Assembly (NCBI GenBank): GCA_021234155.1
Contig: JAJEKV010000003.1
Coordinates: 13,688,386-13,752,385 of the forward strand
Length of the DNA: 64,000 nucleotides
Reading direction: 5' to 3'
DNA from: Isoetes taiwanensis
Taxonomy: Eukaryota > Streptophyta > Lycopodiopsida > Isoetales > Isoetaceae
Shown here: positions 1 through 15,969 of the stretch, in pieces
How positions within the stretch are numbered: position 1 is the first letter of the stretch
Layout: every line of letters begins with the position of its first letter
Program-made: the position numbers and the translations under genes
Notes under the pieces: model-generated
The model's input: the letters and a program-made list of their open reading frames with translations, nothing else
Databases searched by the model: none
What the model was told of the DNA's origin: nothing

Positions 1-45
1 TGCAGCCATATTCTAATGAGAATGGTTGTACCTTGACTTTTCCGG

Positions 46-75
46 GCCTTTCTCGACTCGCGAGTCGAGAAAGGC
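46..75. repeat. Perfect 30-bp palindrome
   Basis: The 30 bases are exactly self-complementary around a central CGCG, with the core TCTCGACTCGCGAGTCGAGA. The same palindrome core recurs seven times at 32784-33255, so it belongs to a dispersed family and is not a chance site. As RNA it could form a stem with almost no loop. I do not know its role. Confidence 0.85.
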
Positions 76-189
76 ACTACTTGCCACGTGATTGGATGCA
101 GTTATATGGAATGAATGTTCTCCATTGTATTTTGAATTCACCATTCTTTTCTTCGTTTTGACTAATGGCACCGTAATTGTTAATCATAG

Positions 190-588
190 ACTCTACTTGC
201 TCCAGGTGGTTCAGGCACAGATCCCGCACTAGCACAGATCCCGTTCAGGCATCACAGAGACCGCTCCAGGCGACACAGATCCCGCTCAAGGCGGCAGAGA
301 TACCGTTCTGGCACAGATCCCGCTCACGCTACACTCTTACCCGGCCTTTGGGATAAGGTTGCTCGTGAATGCAGACGCTATGCACATGCTCAGGATAAAG
401 AAGAGGGGAAGAAATTTGAGACAGTCCAGAAAGCTCAAAGCATCTTGCAAGCATTGCATAACATCCACGGAGGTTGGGGAAGGAGCATATTCGATGAAAA
501 GCTGCGGGAGGAGAGTGGAGAAGTTGGGTGGATAGGTCAGCCGGTGGCTCGCGAGGCACTTCCTCGTGAGGCATTCCACACTCTTTAG
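190..588 (+). CDS. Arg/Ser-rich open exon-like stretch (partial gene or repeat-borne ORF)
   Basis: The frame is open from just after a TAG at 187-189 to the TAG at 586-588, about 132 codons, with no plausible initiating Met, so it would be an internal or terminal exon. A usable acceptor (CTCCAG) ends at 204. Positions 232-315 encode an Arg/Ser-rich run (for example RSRRHRSRSRRQRYRSG), produced by short degenerate DNA repeats resembling CACAGATCCCGCTCAGGC. The remainder is basic/acidic and helix-like, including KVARECRRYAHAQDKEEGKK, and ends in EAFHTL. I do not recognise a family; an SR-like C-terminus or an ORF carried by the neighbouring repeat is possible. The opposite-strand ORFs here look like shadows. 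The 5' part lies outside or was not found. Confidence 0.35.
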   Translation, partial: TLLAPGGSGTDPALAQIPFRHHRDRSRRHRSRSRRQRYRSGTDPAHATLLPGLWDKVARECRRYAHAQDKEEGKKFETVQKAQSILQALHNIHGGWGRSIFDEKLREESGEVGWIGQPVAREALPREAFHTL

Positions 589-634
589 GTTGCCCCCAAG
601 GCTTACAGACGGCATGAAGAAGCCCCGCAAGTTA

Positions 635-987
635 ATCCCCTAAGGTGGACCACCTACCACGATGATGTAACTGTAGTGACAGCAAGACCGCCATGGTCTC
701 TGCGTCCGATGTAAAATACATTGTACCTATTCAATTTATTAATAAAAATTCTTTTTCAACTAGAACTTTGGTTTCAATCTGTGATGAATTTCCTTTGTTT
801 GAGTTGTATTGTTCTTGTTCTCGACTCGCTATCCGAGAAAACTGGGAGAAAGCTCGAACCCACACTAAGAGACAAATATTCGAATTATGGACAGTTTTCG
901 AGTCGGAGTTCTCCTTTTTGTGTAAAATAACAGGGTTCCGAAAAAAAGTGGGAATGGAATGAGACCCACTTTAATTAAATACGACTT
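635..987 (+). repeat. Dispersed repeat family, copy A (3' part)
   Basis: This segment matches 33408-33887 and 46663-47139 in order: GATGATGTAA, a TGTAAAATACA motif, an AATAAAAATTC block, a decayed palindrome beginning TTCTCGACTCG, TGTAAAATAACA, and the shared end GTGGGAATGGAATGAGACCC followed by ACTTTAATTAAATNCGACTT. All three copies stop at the same CGACTT, so that is a true element boundary. GTGGG and CCCAC near the end can pair as a short terminal hairpin. The class is unknown: LTR fragment, SINE-like or other. Copy A is the most diverged. Confidence 0.7.
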
Positions 988-1093
988 AAATGTAAACTTA
1001 AATCATGTCATACATATTGAAGGATAATATGAACATGTCATCGATTATGAGGGAAACTTGTCAAATGTGATGGAAACCCTTCTTAACGTAAGG

Positions 1094-1160
1094 AAGCTAG
1101 TGCATGGGAAATCGGGACATTTTGAAGAAGCTGGTGCATGGGAAATCGACATGTTTTGAG
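1094..1160. repeat. Short tandem duplication, ~33-bp unit
   Basis: Two adjacent units start AAGCTAGTGCATGGGAAATC and AAGCTGGTGCATGGGAAATC at 1094 and 1128. They are imperfect copies in AT-rich intergenic sequence. Confidence 0.75.
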
Positions 1161-1166
1161 ATTACT

Positions 1167-1276
1167 GCATATTCTATATATGGTACTATGCCTCTTAAGA
1201 AAGCTTTAACATAGTCCTTGCATATTCTATATACGGTACTATGCCTCTTAAGAAAGCTTAATATAACATAGTCCTT
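1167..1276. repeat. Tandem duplication, ~54-bp unit
   Basis: Units 1167-1219 and 1220-1276 both run from GCATATTCTATATA through GGTACTATGCCTCTTAAGAA to ATAGTCCTT. The second carries a small insertion. Confidence 0.85.
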
Positions 1277-2570
1277 TCTAGATAGTCGAAGAAATAACAT
1301 GTCCTCAAGGCTCCTATTTCAATGCCATTAAGTCCTTGTTCAACCTTCAAACATGTGATTCAATTGAGCTACACCAGTGAGAGGACATTTGAACAAGTAA
1401 GTAGCACTATCACATTCCTTAATAAGAAAGGATGGAAGTTGATAACAAATTCAAAGGTGGCCATAAAAAAGATAGATATGGTGGGTTGTAATAGGGGTGT
1501 AGAAGAGATCGTCACTAGAATGGTTACATAAAAGTTAAGCCTGATAAAAAACAAGACTAAACTTATCCTCATGAGGTCAGGCGCAATAGATTATTGTAGG
1601 AACGAGAATGCAAAGCAAAGCAGAGCATCTTCCATGTTTGCTCTCTAATTAATACGTAAATAAGATAGTTTGTTCTTCAAGCCCTATTTGATTTTACTTT
1701 CCGCTTATTGCTCATGTTCTACATCATCCCATGGCCATATATCTTCCTCTAAATACTCTATTTGGATAATCTCCTGAACGTTTGAAGAAAAATCATTGAC
1801 TTATAGGTCCTTGTACTGGCGTGCTAAATTCTGAAAGCTAGGTCAGCATTATAAACTGAACCCTGTGCCTCTACCACATGGAGATAATAAAAAGTGAGAT
1901 GCAGACTTGCATAGGTAGTCAACATTGAGCAGCTTCAGTGGGGGACGGAATAAGGAATAGATTCTTCTCTATTGACGTACAACAAAACAAATATAAAGCT
2001 TAAAGCCAGGGGATATGCCAGGAAGTAATATGATCTTATTTCGTATGCTTCTATGGTTGCAGTCCTGGCTACATGACTAAGGCAGACAAGCTAGAGCATT
2101 TCTAATGAATTAGGTTGTCAAGAGAAAAGGCAAAGAGTATGCAGTCAATGTAAGCGTATGTAAGATCCATTGATAGTGAGGGTACAATAATAATGCAAAG
2201 AATTTCATAAACACGCAATTTAAAGAAACAAAAAGCAATAAATAAGAAGGAATGTGAATAATCTTAAGGCCAGGGCCTCTTTGATCCCAAGCACAACATG
2301 AGACCAACTTTCTCAATTGCAAAAATAAAAGCCAGATTTTGTTGGGGCTTTCCATCTCCAACTTAATCCTTGGCTTCGAACTTGAGGGGAGAGCAGCACT
2401 CAACTCACAGAAGAATACTTTGTGTGGAGAATACTAATTACCTGTTCTGAAGAAACTTTTATTGCTTCCATGTCGTCCCAGAGGGCAAGATGACGTTACA
2501 ATCTCAGTCGTCTATTTTAAATATTGTATGATATTCCATAGAATATTACATCTAAACTAAATCAAGGCCT
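1277..2570. other. Intergenic, nothing recognised
   Basis: Short open frames on both strands here (for example 1322-1531 + and 2110-2403 -) have no recognisable motif, no supporting splice pattern and AT-rich composition like the surroundings. I see no RNA gene or element end. The 3' part is the presumptive upstream region of the D27-type gene. Confidence 0.5.
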
Positions 2571-2580
2571 TCTATATAGG
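2571..2580 (+). promoter_or_regulatory. Possible TATA box of the D27-type gene
   Basis: TCTATATAGG lies 148 bases upstream of the chosen ATG, a reasonable distance for a plant TATA box plus 5' UTR. It is followed by a C-rich stretch and a small palindrome (TTGCCCCTATGGGCAA) at 2604-2619. This rests on position and motif only. Confidence 0.25.
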
Positions 2581-2727
2581 ACACTCCCCCCTCCAACAAA
2601 AGGTTGCCCCTATGGGCAACAGAAAAACTTGGCATAAAATGACTGCCAATAGGAAGGAAGGAAGGTTCTTTTAGGGAATGACGTAAGCTGTATTTTGTCG
2701 AAATGCACTCCTTGATTGCCGATTGGA

Positions 2728-5033
2728 ATGTCGGCTATGGCTTCTGGCATTGGCCTTGGAGTTGCTATTCCATTTTCTGGCTTCAGCAACCCACAATGCA
2801 GGATAAGAATACATTGTGGCTTGGCTGAGCCATCCGGCAAGCCTGCTCCCATGGGTCAGAAAACCAAGTATAATGATTCCTTCTTCGACAGGGCATTTAT
2901 AAGCCTATTTGTTCGAAAAATGCAACAGGCCACAGGTTTGGGATTCATTTTCTTTTCGCATTCCATTCCAACTTATGAATCTTTCTCAGCTATGAATGTT
3001 TCCTAGAATTTTTTTTCTTTGTCATGGATAGGAACTTTAATTCCAGCAAGTGAAGGCGAATAATGCAGACCAGTAATGAACATTGGGTATCTGATCTTTC
3101 CAATTTGTTTTGTTTAGGAAAAACTACACAGTTAGCGGGATATGAAGGCCTTGTGGACATCTCAAGGGGCGTAATGCAAGGGCGTTCACCTCTCAAACAA
3201 AGAGCTCTCGTGCGAGAAGTGTTGCTTTCAATGTTACCGCCTGGAGCTCCAGAAACAGTAATTCTGCATTCTCATTCTGCGTTCTCATTTACCCTTCAAT
3301 ATATCCAAATTGTTCATAGGGTCAGAAGAGAGAATATAAATAGGCCTAAACCTTTGGCTTGATCTATTATAACCTTTGGCTTGTTGGAACTGGGAGATGT
3401 TCCTTATGCTGTACAAGTAAGTGGATCCATCATTAACATGATGCTGTACCGCAGCCAGACCACAAGTTCCTTACTGATTTTTTTTATTTCTTAGCACAAG
3501 CTATGCTTTCATATTCTGAATTTAAACACAACTTATTGATGTAGTAATTAGGCTTAGCTCTTTTATGGGCCCGTTGAAATAAGTAACAAGATTTATTTCA
3601 ATGGATGCTTTCCAGTTCAAAAAATTCTTTCCACCAACAAAGAGATCTGCGGAGCTTAATGCAGCTATAACAGTTCCTTTCTTTCAATGGCTTGTGGGGC
3701 CTTCTGAGGTATTCAAATAAGTACTTTTTAGTAGTGAAATATTTCATATATAATGGTTCCGCAACAAAGTTGGAAGACTATATGCTAATACTGAAAGTGG
3801 AAACAATATATACCGTGCCTGTTACCTTCACACAGAATTCAATAATGATTGTGCACCTATCCCATGGTACAGACTATTGTTCAAATGCTTTTTAGCATCA
3901 TATTCAATCTGTATGAAGATTAAACAAAATGATAAATGAAATTCACATTTCTTATAACTTTTAAGAGCAGTGTGGTTTGGGATTTGGTGTAGGTGTACAT
4001 TAACGAACTTGCCCAGGCAGTTTGGCATTTGGTTTCCTGCAAATTACTGGTCATTTTCATTGTGAATAGTAGGGTTAACAAGATGATCATGAACTGTTTC
4101 ATTGCTTAATATCTAAGTGTTCGTAGCATGTGGCCATCTGCATTCCTCCTCCTCGTAGAGTAGCTAGTTTATGTCAGACGGTAAAGCAAAGTATGAAGCC
4201 ACTTCATCTGAGTTTATAAGACTGGAAATCTGACTTATGGGTAGAAGGAAAAACATTAAGGAGTATAACATTTGAATCTATCAAACGCCACTTGATTGTT
4301 AAGTGGCTCTTCCATCAGATCTTCATATGTTTATGCGTCCATCCAGTTAGCACTCTATTTCAACAGACGAAAGACACTAAGAAAACGTTCCTCCCTTGTG
4401 TGAAATCGTTTTCCATTGTTACATATCAAATATATCTAAAGGACAGGGAAATATGCAACATCGTGTTTGTTGGAATATGCCAACTATTATATAACCTATA
4501 TAATGTTGATATTTGGAAGGTTATCGAAGTGGAAGTGAAGGGCATCAAACAGAAAAGTGGTGTGCGTATTTTAAAATGCAGGTAAGTTGTCTTGCCCCGT
4601 TATTAAAACAGAAGCTTATGCAGTTTCTGAAGTAACCCATTTGCAATTTCAGGTACTTGGAAAATAGTGGCTGTGTTGGAATGTGTGTCAACGTGTGCAA
4701 GATACCAACACAGGATTTGTTCACAAACGAATTTGGTCTGCCACTTACAATGACACCTAGTAAGAAATATTTTATTGCCAAATACCTTCGCGAATTATGC
4801 TTCCTTTGACAATCGTTGTGACTCTTCCGAAGATTTTGAAGATATGAGCTGCGAAATGGTATATGGTCAAGCTCCACCTGCTCTAGATCAAGATCCTGCA
4901 TTGAAGCAACCCTGCTTTCTAAACATGTGTAAGCTACCTTTGGATGCCCAGAATAAAATTTTCAACTAAAGTGCCTAATTTTTCAGGCTCAACTGCACAA
5001 GCTCGTTCAGTTTCCTGTCCCAAGGCGTCGTGA
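2728..5033 (+). CDS. D27-like: DWARF27-type beta-carotene isomerase, 7 exons, plastid
   Basis: Exons: 2728-2935, 3118-3257, 3616-3708, 4520-4581, 4653-4759, 4833-4928 and 4987-5033 (stop TGA). All introns are GT-AG, all phases join, and the sum is 753 nt, or 250 residues; D27 proteins are usually about 250-280. The first ATG after an in-frame TGA at 2713 was chosen as start. About 40 N-terminal residues look like a plastid transit region. Family landmarks in order are [61 protein letters not shown] (Cys cluster thought to help bind iron), [16 protein letters not shown] and DPALKQPCF, followed by a Cys-containing tail. D27 isomerises all-trans to 9-cis beta-carotene, the first step of strigolactone synthesis; D27-LIKE paralogues differ in isomer preference and I cannot place this one among them. 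The 73-nt intron 5 is the shortest. No frameshift or stop was seen. Confidence 0.85.
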
Positions 5034-5794
5034 CGTGAAGGCATCATGAAGATAGATTTTGTATTATACTTACCAAGAGCAAAGTAAACTTTAATTAAGG
5101 TGGCCATTCATATCTCTTAAATGGTAAAACTAGTTTGGCTAATGTAGGCCTAAAATTTTGTGAGGCTTGCAAAATCTCCAATTTTTTATTTTTTTGTGTT
5201 TGCGTTTCACACCAGCAAGAAAAATTCCTCTCAAGAAAAAGAAAAAAACTAGCAGAACTGCAGGGTTGGGAAGAAGGCTAGGTAGATGTGTTTGTGTTGA
5301 AATTTTAATCGTAGTAATTTAAATTTCGGCGGCATGCTAAGAGAATATGTATTATTATACGAATGTTACATTGTGCAACACTAGTATTCGTATCCAGGTC
5401 AAAAGATAAGATGCTCCAACGTAAAGGTGAATCTGAAATATATCAGCAACAAAAAAATCCAGGCACCCAAATTCCAAGGAGAAATAGGAACAAGAAGATT
5501 TCTGCCATGTGCCTCCCCATCGCGAGGATCTCCGGAAGACCATGCGAAGTGGAATTTTCTTTACCTATCAACTTGGACTAAGCACATTGAAACATTGATT
5601 ATGTTCTCTATTGAGATATATCAAAGAATATCTTATCAAAACAGGACCATTAAATAAAAGAATCGAAAGAATTGAAGAGTAAGCAAGCTTGCGCACTAAT
5701 GAGGTTTGCCATCACTCTCTGACACAAGGGCCACCACTATCAACATTCTATCACCACTAGAACATAAATGGATCACCACTTTGGCACGATGGCC

Positions 5795-5795
<1 letters not shown>
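5034..5795. other. 3' flank of D27-type gene, otherwise empty
   Basis: AT-rich sequence that should hold the D27 3' UTR; TTGTATTATACTT about 25 bases after the stop is a plausible near-upstream element. Small ORFs at 5355-5657 overlap on both strands and show no motif. Confidence 0.4.

Positions 5796-5887
<92 letters not shown>
5796..5887. repeat. (CT)n microsatellite
   Basis: About 92 bases of CT dinucleotide with one CC interruption near 5867. Its Leu/Ser and Arg/Glu repeat ORFs are artefacts of the dinucleotide. Confidence 0.97.
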
Positions 5888-6736
5888 GACGTCGGCCACG
5901 AGAAAAAACCCATCTCTTTATCTGGCGACATTTTTATCTTAGGTATAGCGAGAGATAATGAGAGATAATTATCTCTCGATGCTTAACAAGCCCGTTAGGG
6001 GGCAAAAATAAACTCTTTAACATTGCCGGCCGGAAATCTGTTTTTGGAATCCCCCCTCTTTCCTTTTTTTTTAACATATGGTTATGGCGGCTATGGCAGA
6101 TGGTTAGCGCAGTTGAGGGCGACAGATGGTTATGGCATGGCTATGGCAGATGGCTATAAGCCGAAGGTAAATATTGCGTAGTTAAGGTGGGGGTTATGGC
6201 AGGGCGGATTTTCAAAGCTGAGGCGGCTATGGCAGAGGCGATTTCTCTGTTTCTATTATTATTTACAAATCACAGCCCTGAAAGGAGGTCCAGCATCTGC
6301 CTTGTCGGCCACAATATCCGAACCCATTTGCTTTATTTCAGCTATTTTGCTATTTGCAATCATAATAGAAGCGAAAAATTGTTTTTTTCAACTAATGTTT
6401 AACCCAGATTTCTAAAAACATTGCTTCAATCAAGAAATTTGCACAGGGCTTTGTTATAATCTCAAGAATCCAACTGGAAGATCTTTAAATCTGTAACATC
6501 AGTTCAAAATTGGAAGAAAAATCGGCAGAAATCAGCAGAAAATCAACCCAAGATTCTTCTTCCCAGCTGCACTTCTCATATTCTTTGTTTGCATCCAGCT
6601 ATGGAGTCTCAAAATTGAGGCATGGCCGTTTCATGGTCTGGGGTTTCGGATTTGAAGCCCTATTCGCAGATTTCTTTGGAAAAGCAAGATCAGCAGAATT
6701 GAACATGGCACAGGTTTTTTTCAGAACATTAGAACA
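5888..6736. other. Intergenic, short G-rich motifs, no gene recognised
   Basis: Between 6080 and 6240 there are several imperfect repeats of TATGGCAGATGGTTA / GGCTATGGCAG. The ORF at 6510-6782 + has no family motif and runs into the tandem duplication that follows. Confidence 0.4.
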
Positions 6737-6842
6737 GGGCCTTTTCTTAGCTTCGGGCCATGGCACATGCACAGCTATCTGAAATCGAAGGGCCTTTTCT
6801 TAGCTTCCGGCCATGGCACATGCACAGCTATCTGAAATCGAA
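6737..6842. repeat. 53-bp tandem duplication
   Basis: Units 6737-6789 and 6790-6842 are almost identical, each running from GGGCCTTTTCTTAGCTTC to GCTATCTGAAATCGAA. The second copy supplies the ATG of the small ORF at 6813. Confidence 0.9.
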
Positions 6843-7055
6843 ATGTCCAACAAAGGCTCTGCGCAGGAGCTGCTCCGTTTGGCCTCCCGGGTGGAGCAGC
6901 AGCGTCTGAAGAGGGATTCCTTCTCAGGCTTTGATCTTCTGGGGCTCAGGAAAATTTCCTTCCATCTGCCTTCCGTTTCCATCTCCAAATGCTGCTTCAC
7001 AAACGGGCTCCCGGAACGGCACAAACTTATGCCGCGAACAGATTATGCCGTTTGA
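6813..7055 (+). CDS. Possible first exon, unidentified
   Basis: An 80-codon frame beginning MAHAQLSEIEMSNKGSAQEL and continuing with a helix-like, charged segment (LLRLASRVEQQRLKRD). GC content is higher than in the flanks. A duplicated copy of the ATG context lies 53 bases upstream. No partner exon or family was found; the opposite strand is also open, so coding is uncertain. Confidence 0.2.
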   Translation: MAHAQLSEIEMSNKGSAQELLRLASRVEQQRLKRDSFSGFDLLGLRKISFHLPSVSISKCCFTNGLPERHKLMPRTDYAV

Positions 7056-7299
7056 CGCCATAGCTCCTGTTTGCCATAGTTCCTTTTGCAACACAACCCA
7101 TAACATTTCACGAGGCCCAAAAACTTTTACGGGCCCCAAAATTAAAACCAAAACTAATATGCCATCTATAATGGAAATGCCCCTAACAGCGTTAGGGCAA
7201 ATTATCTCGAGGTGAGAGTCAAGAAAACCCACTCTCACCCATCTCTCCCCTTCTCCCATCTCTCGTGTTGTCTCTAGAACCTCTAAGTCATGTGGCCAA

Positions 7300-11694
<4,395 letters not shown>

Positions 11695-11773
11695 CACACT
11701 AGAAGACATTATGAAGTTAACCACCAAAAATCAGAACACACTACAAGACATTATGAAGTTAACCACCAAAAAT
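11695..11773. repeat. 42-bp tandem duplication
   Basis: Two units, 11695-11736 and 11737-11773, share ACATTATGAAGTTAACCACC, with CACACTA at the start of each. Confidence 0.85.
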
Positions 11774-14700
11774 AAGATGCAAGCTAAAAGCAAAAGTCGA
11801 GACATCAAGACTCCAAAATTAAAATGCACACCTCTTGCCAACACACCTACACCTAGATGAGTCAACATAAACATTCAAATCCTAGTTGCTCAATCCATAA
11901 GCGACCACAAGAGAGGGTCAGAACTAGAACGTTGCCATCATTATCAACACGCAATCCCATTTTTGCAATGCCGAAGAAGGAAAAACAACCATAAAAATTA
12001 CCTTGAATGCTATAAAAAGAAAATTCAAACAAATTAGAGATGAAAGTTCGGACCATAGAGAAGGAAAGTTGTCTAGCTTAAGAATTGAAAATACACTTCA
12101 AAATCTCAAACCCATTAGAGTCTTAAACCCATCCACGTACATGAAGAATTATACTTGGGCGCACCTATGTAATCAGTCTCGTCAACGGGTCCAAATAACA
12201 ATTTGACTCCTACTTACCTTGAATAAGCTACTGATGACAGCTGATACCTGTAGCTTATATCTGTGACATAGGTGGGAATTCAAAACATTTATAGCAAGAT
12301 AGACATCTACTTGCTTGCAATGACAATTTCACACCATTAAAACCGATACTCATATATTCAACAGAAGTAGAACGCACTTTGACCAAGCATATGACATCAA
12401 GCGAAATGCCCAACTCAAAGGCCGTATAACATATACTCTCAAGCCCTGAAATGTGTCCCATAGCACCCCGAAACATAGTACAAAATGACAATAAAGCAAT
12501 CAATTAGTATTAACTGTCAAAACGTCACAAATGGGCTTGAATCCTCAGTACTTTGTTAAGTAGTCTTAAGATCCATATTCCAGTGGTATTCCAGTGACTG
12601 CTTTAAACTTTCCAGCTAACATACTTGAACAAACTGTGGTTTACACAAATCTGCAGAAAACATGCACCATATTGAAAGAAATGGCCAGCTTGAAGCCTCT
12701 TGTATAGGCTATTGGAAAAACATGCACTACCGCACAAAATATAAGCGTAGCAAGCTTGAAGACTCTTGCATAGGCTACTGTACTGCAGCTCCTGGGTTTT
12801 GCAGGGTTTTGCTCATGCTGCCAACACAACAGCCATAAATCCAATCTAACACACAAATCCATCTAAATGCAGTTCTATTGAATCTAGAGCAGAGGTCATG
12901 CCAAAATAACATATAATGTAGCTACAACTGTCTTCAAGCTGAATTCTAAACCTGCATAACTTGTACTATGCAAAAAATACGCTAGACATTATGCATAGTA
13001 AGTCCAAAGAAGCTAGATGGGGACATGACTTGAATCTTGCAGCCTTTATCGCATTTGTAGCTTTTTAAGTTACCAAGATCACTCATCATAAAGCATTGCA
13101 TCCTGGAGAGGACGTCTTGAAACAAGAAGTCAAACAATCAAGAGAAACCAACATCCGAGCAAGATAAAGATGAGCCCTGCAACTAATAAAATGATTAGAA
13201 CCAGCAAAAATAAGATGATGAAAGAGGCTATTAAATATTTTGCCCAAAGAATAAGAAATGCAAATAATGTATTGCCATTAAATCTGGTCCTTACCTAGCC
13301 ACAATATTCAAACAAGTGTCCACGCAAAATAAAATCCTCCAGACAGAAGATGGCTCACAAGCTAAGACCTTAAGACTATTCCACAAGCGATTCATAGGCA
13401 ATTCAGAAAAGATAAATGGAATTGTAAGGAAACAGACTGTAGTACAGATATTAAAAACCAGTGTCTTTAAATTTGGGCCTAGTAAATTCTTTAAAGTATC
13501 TGTGCAATTTTTGGACGTTTCAATATATAGGATTATTGTAATACATACAGAAACACAAACAAATAATACATTATCTCCATTGTGCAATCCAAAATCAAAC
13601 TAATGCACAAGTTTCCAGCTACAATATTATAGAACCTGTAAATGTTTAGTACAGCAGGAATAAAGGGTCAAAGAATTAACAAGCATAGTGTATGCATGAT
13701 GGTAAAAGTTCCAAGTAAAAAGCTGGAAAGTCATTCTATGTCTCTCAGTTTGTGAATTTACTCTAGCAAAGAAGCCTTACCTTACCTTTGGAGAAGATGA
13801 AGAAGCCTGTGTTGTGGCTCTTTTTCTGCCTCAAGCTAGTCTTAGCAAAATGCCCCAAATGGAAGAACACAATCTACTTAATCAGTTCACAGGCCCCAGC
13901 AGGACTGTGGTGCAGGTGGCAGGACTAGCAACAATCTCAGATCCCTAGTTTGGGCTCATAGCATCATAGGAGGACCTTCTCTGAAATCTAAAGCCCTGGA
14001 CAGGTGCAAGGCACTATTGCACTAATATGCAAGAAGTCCAACTCTAAACTAATATGCAAGAAGTCTAGCTAGCATGCAAAGATGAATCTCCAGAGAATAT
14101 TGCAGAATATAAGCTTCATTAACTCATGCTATAATCCATGTTTCAGCATTACATTGCATCCATTTCCTGCATTGCATTGCATTGCATTTCATTTCAGAAA
14201 GACCATTGGTAGCTCGCAAGGCAAGTCAATCTGCACGAAATTTGCCTTGAACAAACAGCTAAATGTAGAAAACACTTGCAAGAAGGATGAAGACACTAAA
14301 GGATGGGCTAGAAGACGATGTGATAAAGTCTAAGAAATTAAATTTAATGCAATAGAATAAATCTCAGTAGATATGTAAAGCAAGAAATAGGTCAAATAAC
14401 AGATGCAAACCTGAATAAGTGCCTTTTTTAAGGAATACCGAGGAACTCCATCATGTGCAGGCTAAGTATGCCATTTGGTCCTTTCACGTTAACCTTGGAA
14501 GGGTACAAATCCAAAGATACGAAATCTCTAGATTTTCTGTTGAACCCAAAAGTAGATTTATAAGAATCAGGGGAAGTGGGTGCATACATTGCATAGAAGA
14601 TGCTGCCCCGAAATCCTTAGAATTATTCTGGCCCTTTCTTGTGTAGGTAAGATCCATGGTTTAGAGGAATCCTTGATGAAAAGAAGGGCTCTCGTCATAG

Positions 14701-15960
14701 TGTAAGTGGAAGCATGGAAGCAAGTTTATAGAGTCCATGATGTTCACATGTTTAAGACGACATATTGCAGCTATGGTGCGCTCTCGGCAAGCCCATCTAA
14801 AAAGGCTGAGACAATTTTACTAAACGAAAGGTAAGCAAAGCTGCAGTGGAAGGATCGCCAAACTCGTAGGAGCCAAACTCCGGCAGAGAATTACTTGGGT
14901 TTTCTAATTTCCCTGACCCTAGGATTCGAAATTAGAGAATCGGACGGTTCAAAATGATTTCGGGTGACGTGGCAAGACACGTGGCGTAGCTAGAATTTCA
15001 GGAAAGTGGGCAGCTCGGGTTAGGCAACCCTGCTAAAAAAAACCACTCCTCTGTGTACTCAATCTCGATACACGAATTCGTTAACATATGGGTATATTTT
15101 GCAAATCCAATATATTCTAGAATAATGTGTTTAGCTAATATGGTAGTAACATTTTTATAACTTATCAAGTACGAAAGTCCCTTATTGCATAGTAAATTTA
15201 TTTGAAACGAAATTGGAATCATGAAGTGTTTTTTATGTCAACTCAAAAAAGCATCACTTGTAAATTTAAACTCCAATTTAGATGAATGTGATATTGTTTG
15301 AAAGATTTTATTCTAATCTATGATATTTTTAAGACAATCTTTGTATTTGATGAGCCCTAAAACAACTATACTCTTCGTTTATATTTTTGTGATTTCTGTA
15401 GAATATAGGGGTATTTTGTAATTTTTCCATATGTAAATAGCATTAAAATGCTAGATGCTTTCTAATAAGTGCATCGACTTCCTTGGATCCCTTTTACATT
15501 GGTTTCTTATTTTTACAAGAATCCAATGGAAGTATGTCGCTTAAGCAAAAGAGACTCAAAGTTATTTTCACGCTATTCAAATTAAGACTAAGTTTGGTTC
15601 TACTTTCTAAGGGGAACTTGTGTAAAATTTAATACCACCTATTACCATAATATGCACTTGGTGTGAAAACAAGTTTTATATAGTTGGAATCACAAATTGT
15701 GTCATATATGGAGACCGATATTGTCTAGTATATAGTCCACAATAAGTGTTACGATGGATTGTATAGTTCACATAGTGTACATTCCTAAAGGAAATTACTA
15801 TCTAACATGTTCATATTAACAATATGCATGAGGAAGGGTCTTTTTTTTGTTGAAAAACATACTTTATTTAACAAAAAAGTCAAATACAAGTAAGGATGCA
15901 AAGACAGGAATAAATCTTAGAGGGTAAGCATGAAAACCTACTGAGTGAAGCAACCTGCCT
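11774..15960. other. Long AT-rich stretch without a recognised gene
   Basis: I checked both strands for domain motifs and splice-consistent exons and found none I could support. An imperfect duplication (AGCTTGAAGCCTCTTGTATA / AGCTTGAAGACTCTTGCATA) lies at about 12688-12780, and a short GCATT-repeat run at about 14167-14188. The rest looks like decayed repeat sequence. Confidence 0.45.
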
Positions 15961-15969
15961 ATGCATAAG

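Noticed and set aside
2610-2852. Minus-strand ORF of 80 residues
   Set aside because: It lies opposite D27 exon 1; the palindromic C-rich sequence keeps both strands open.
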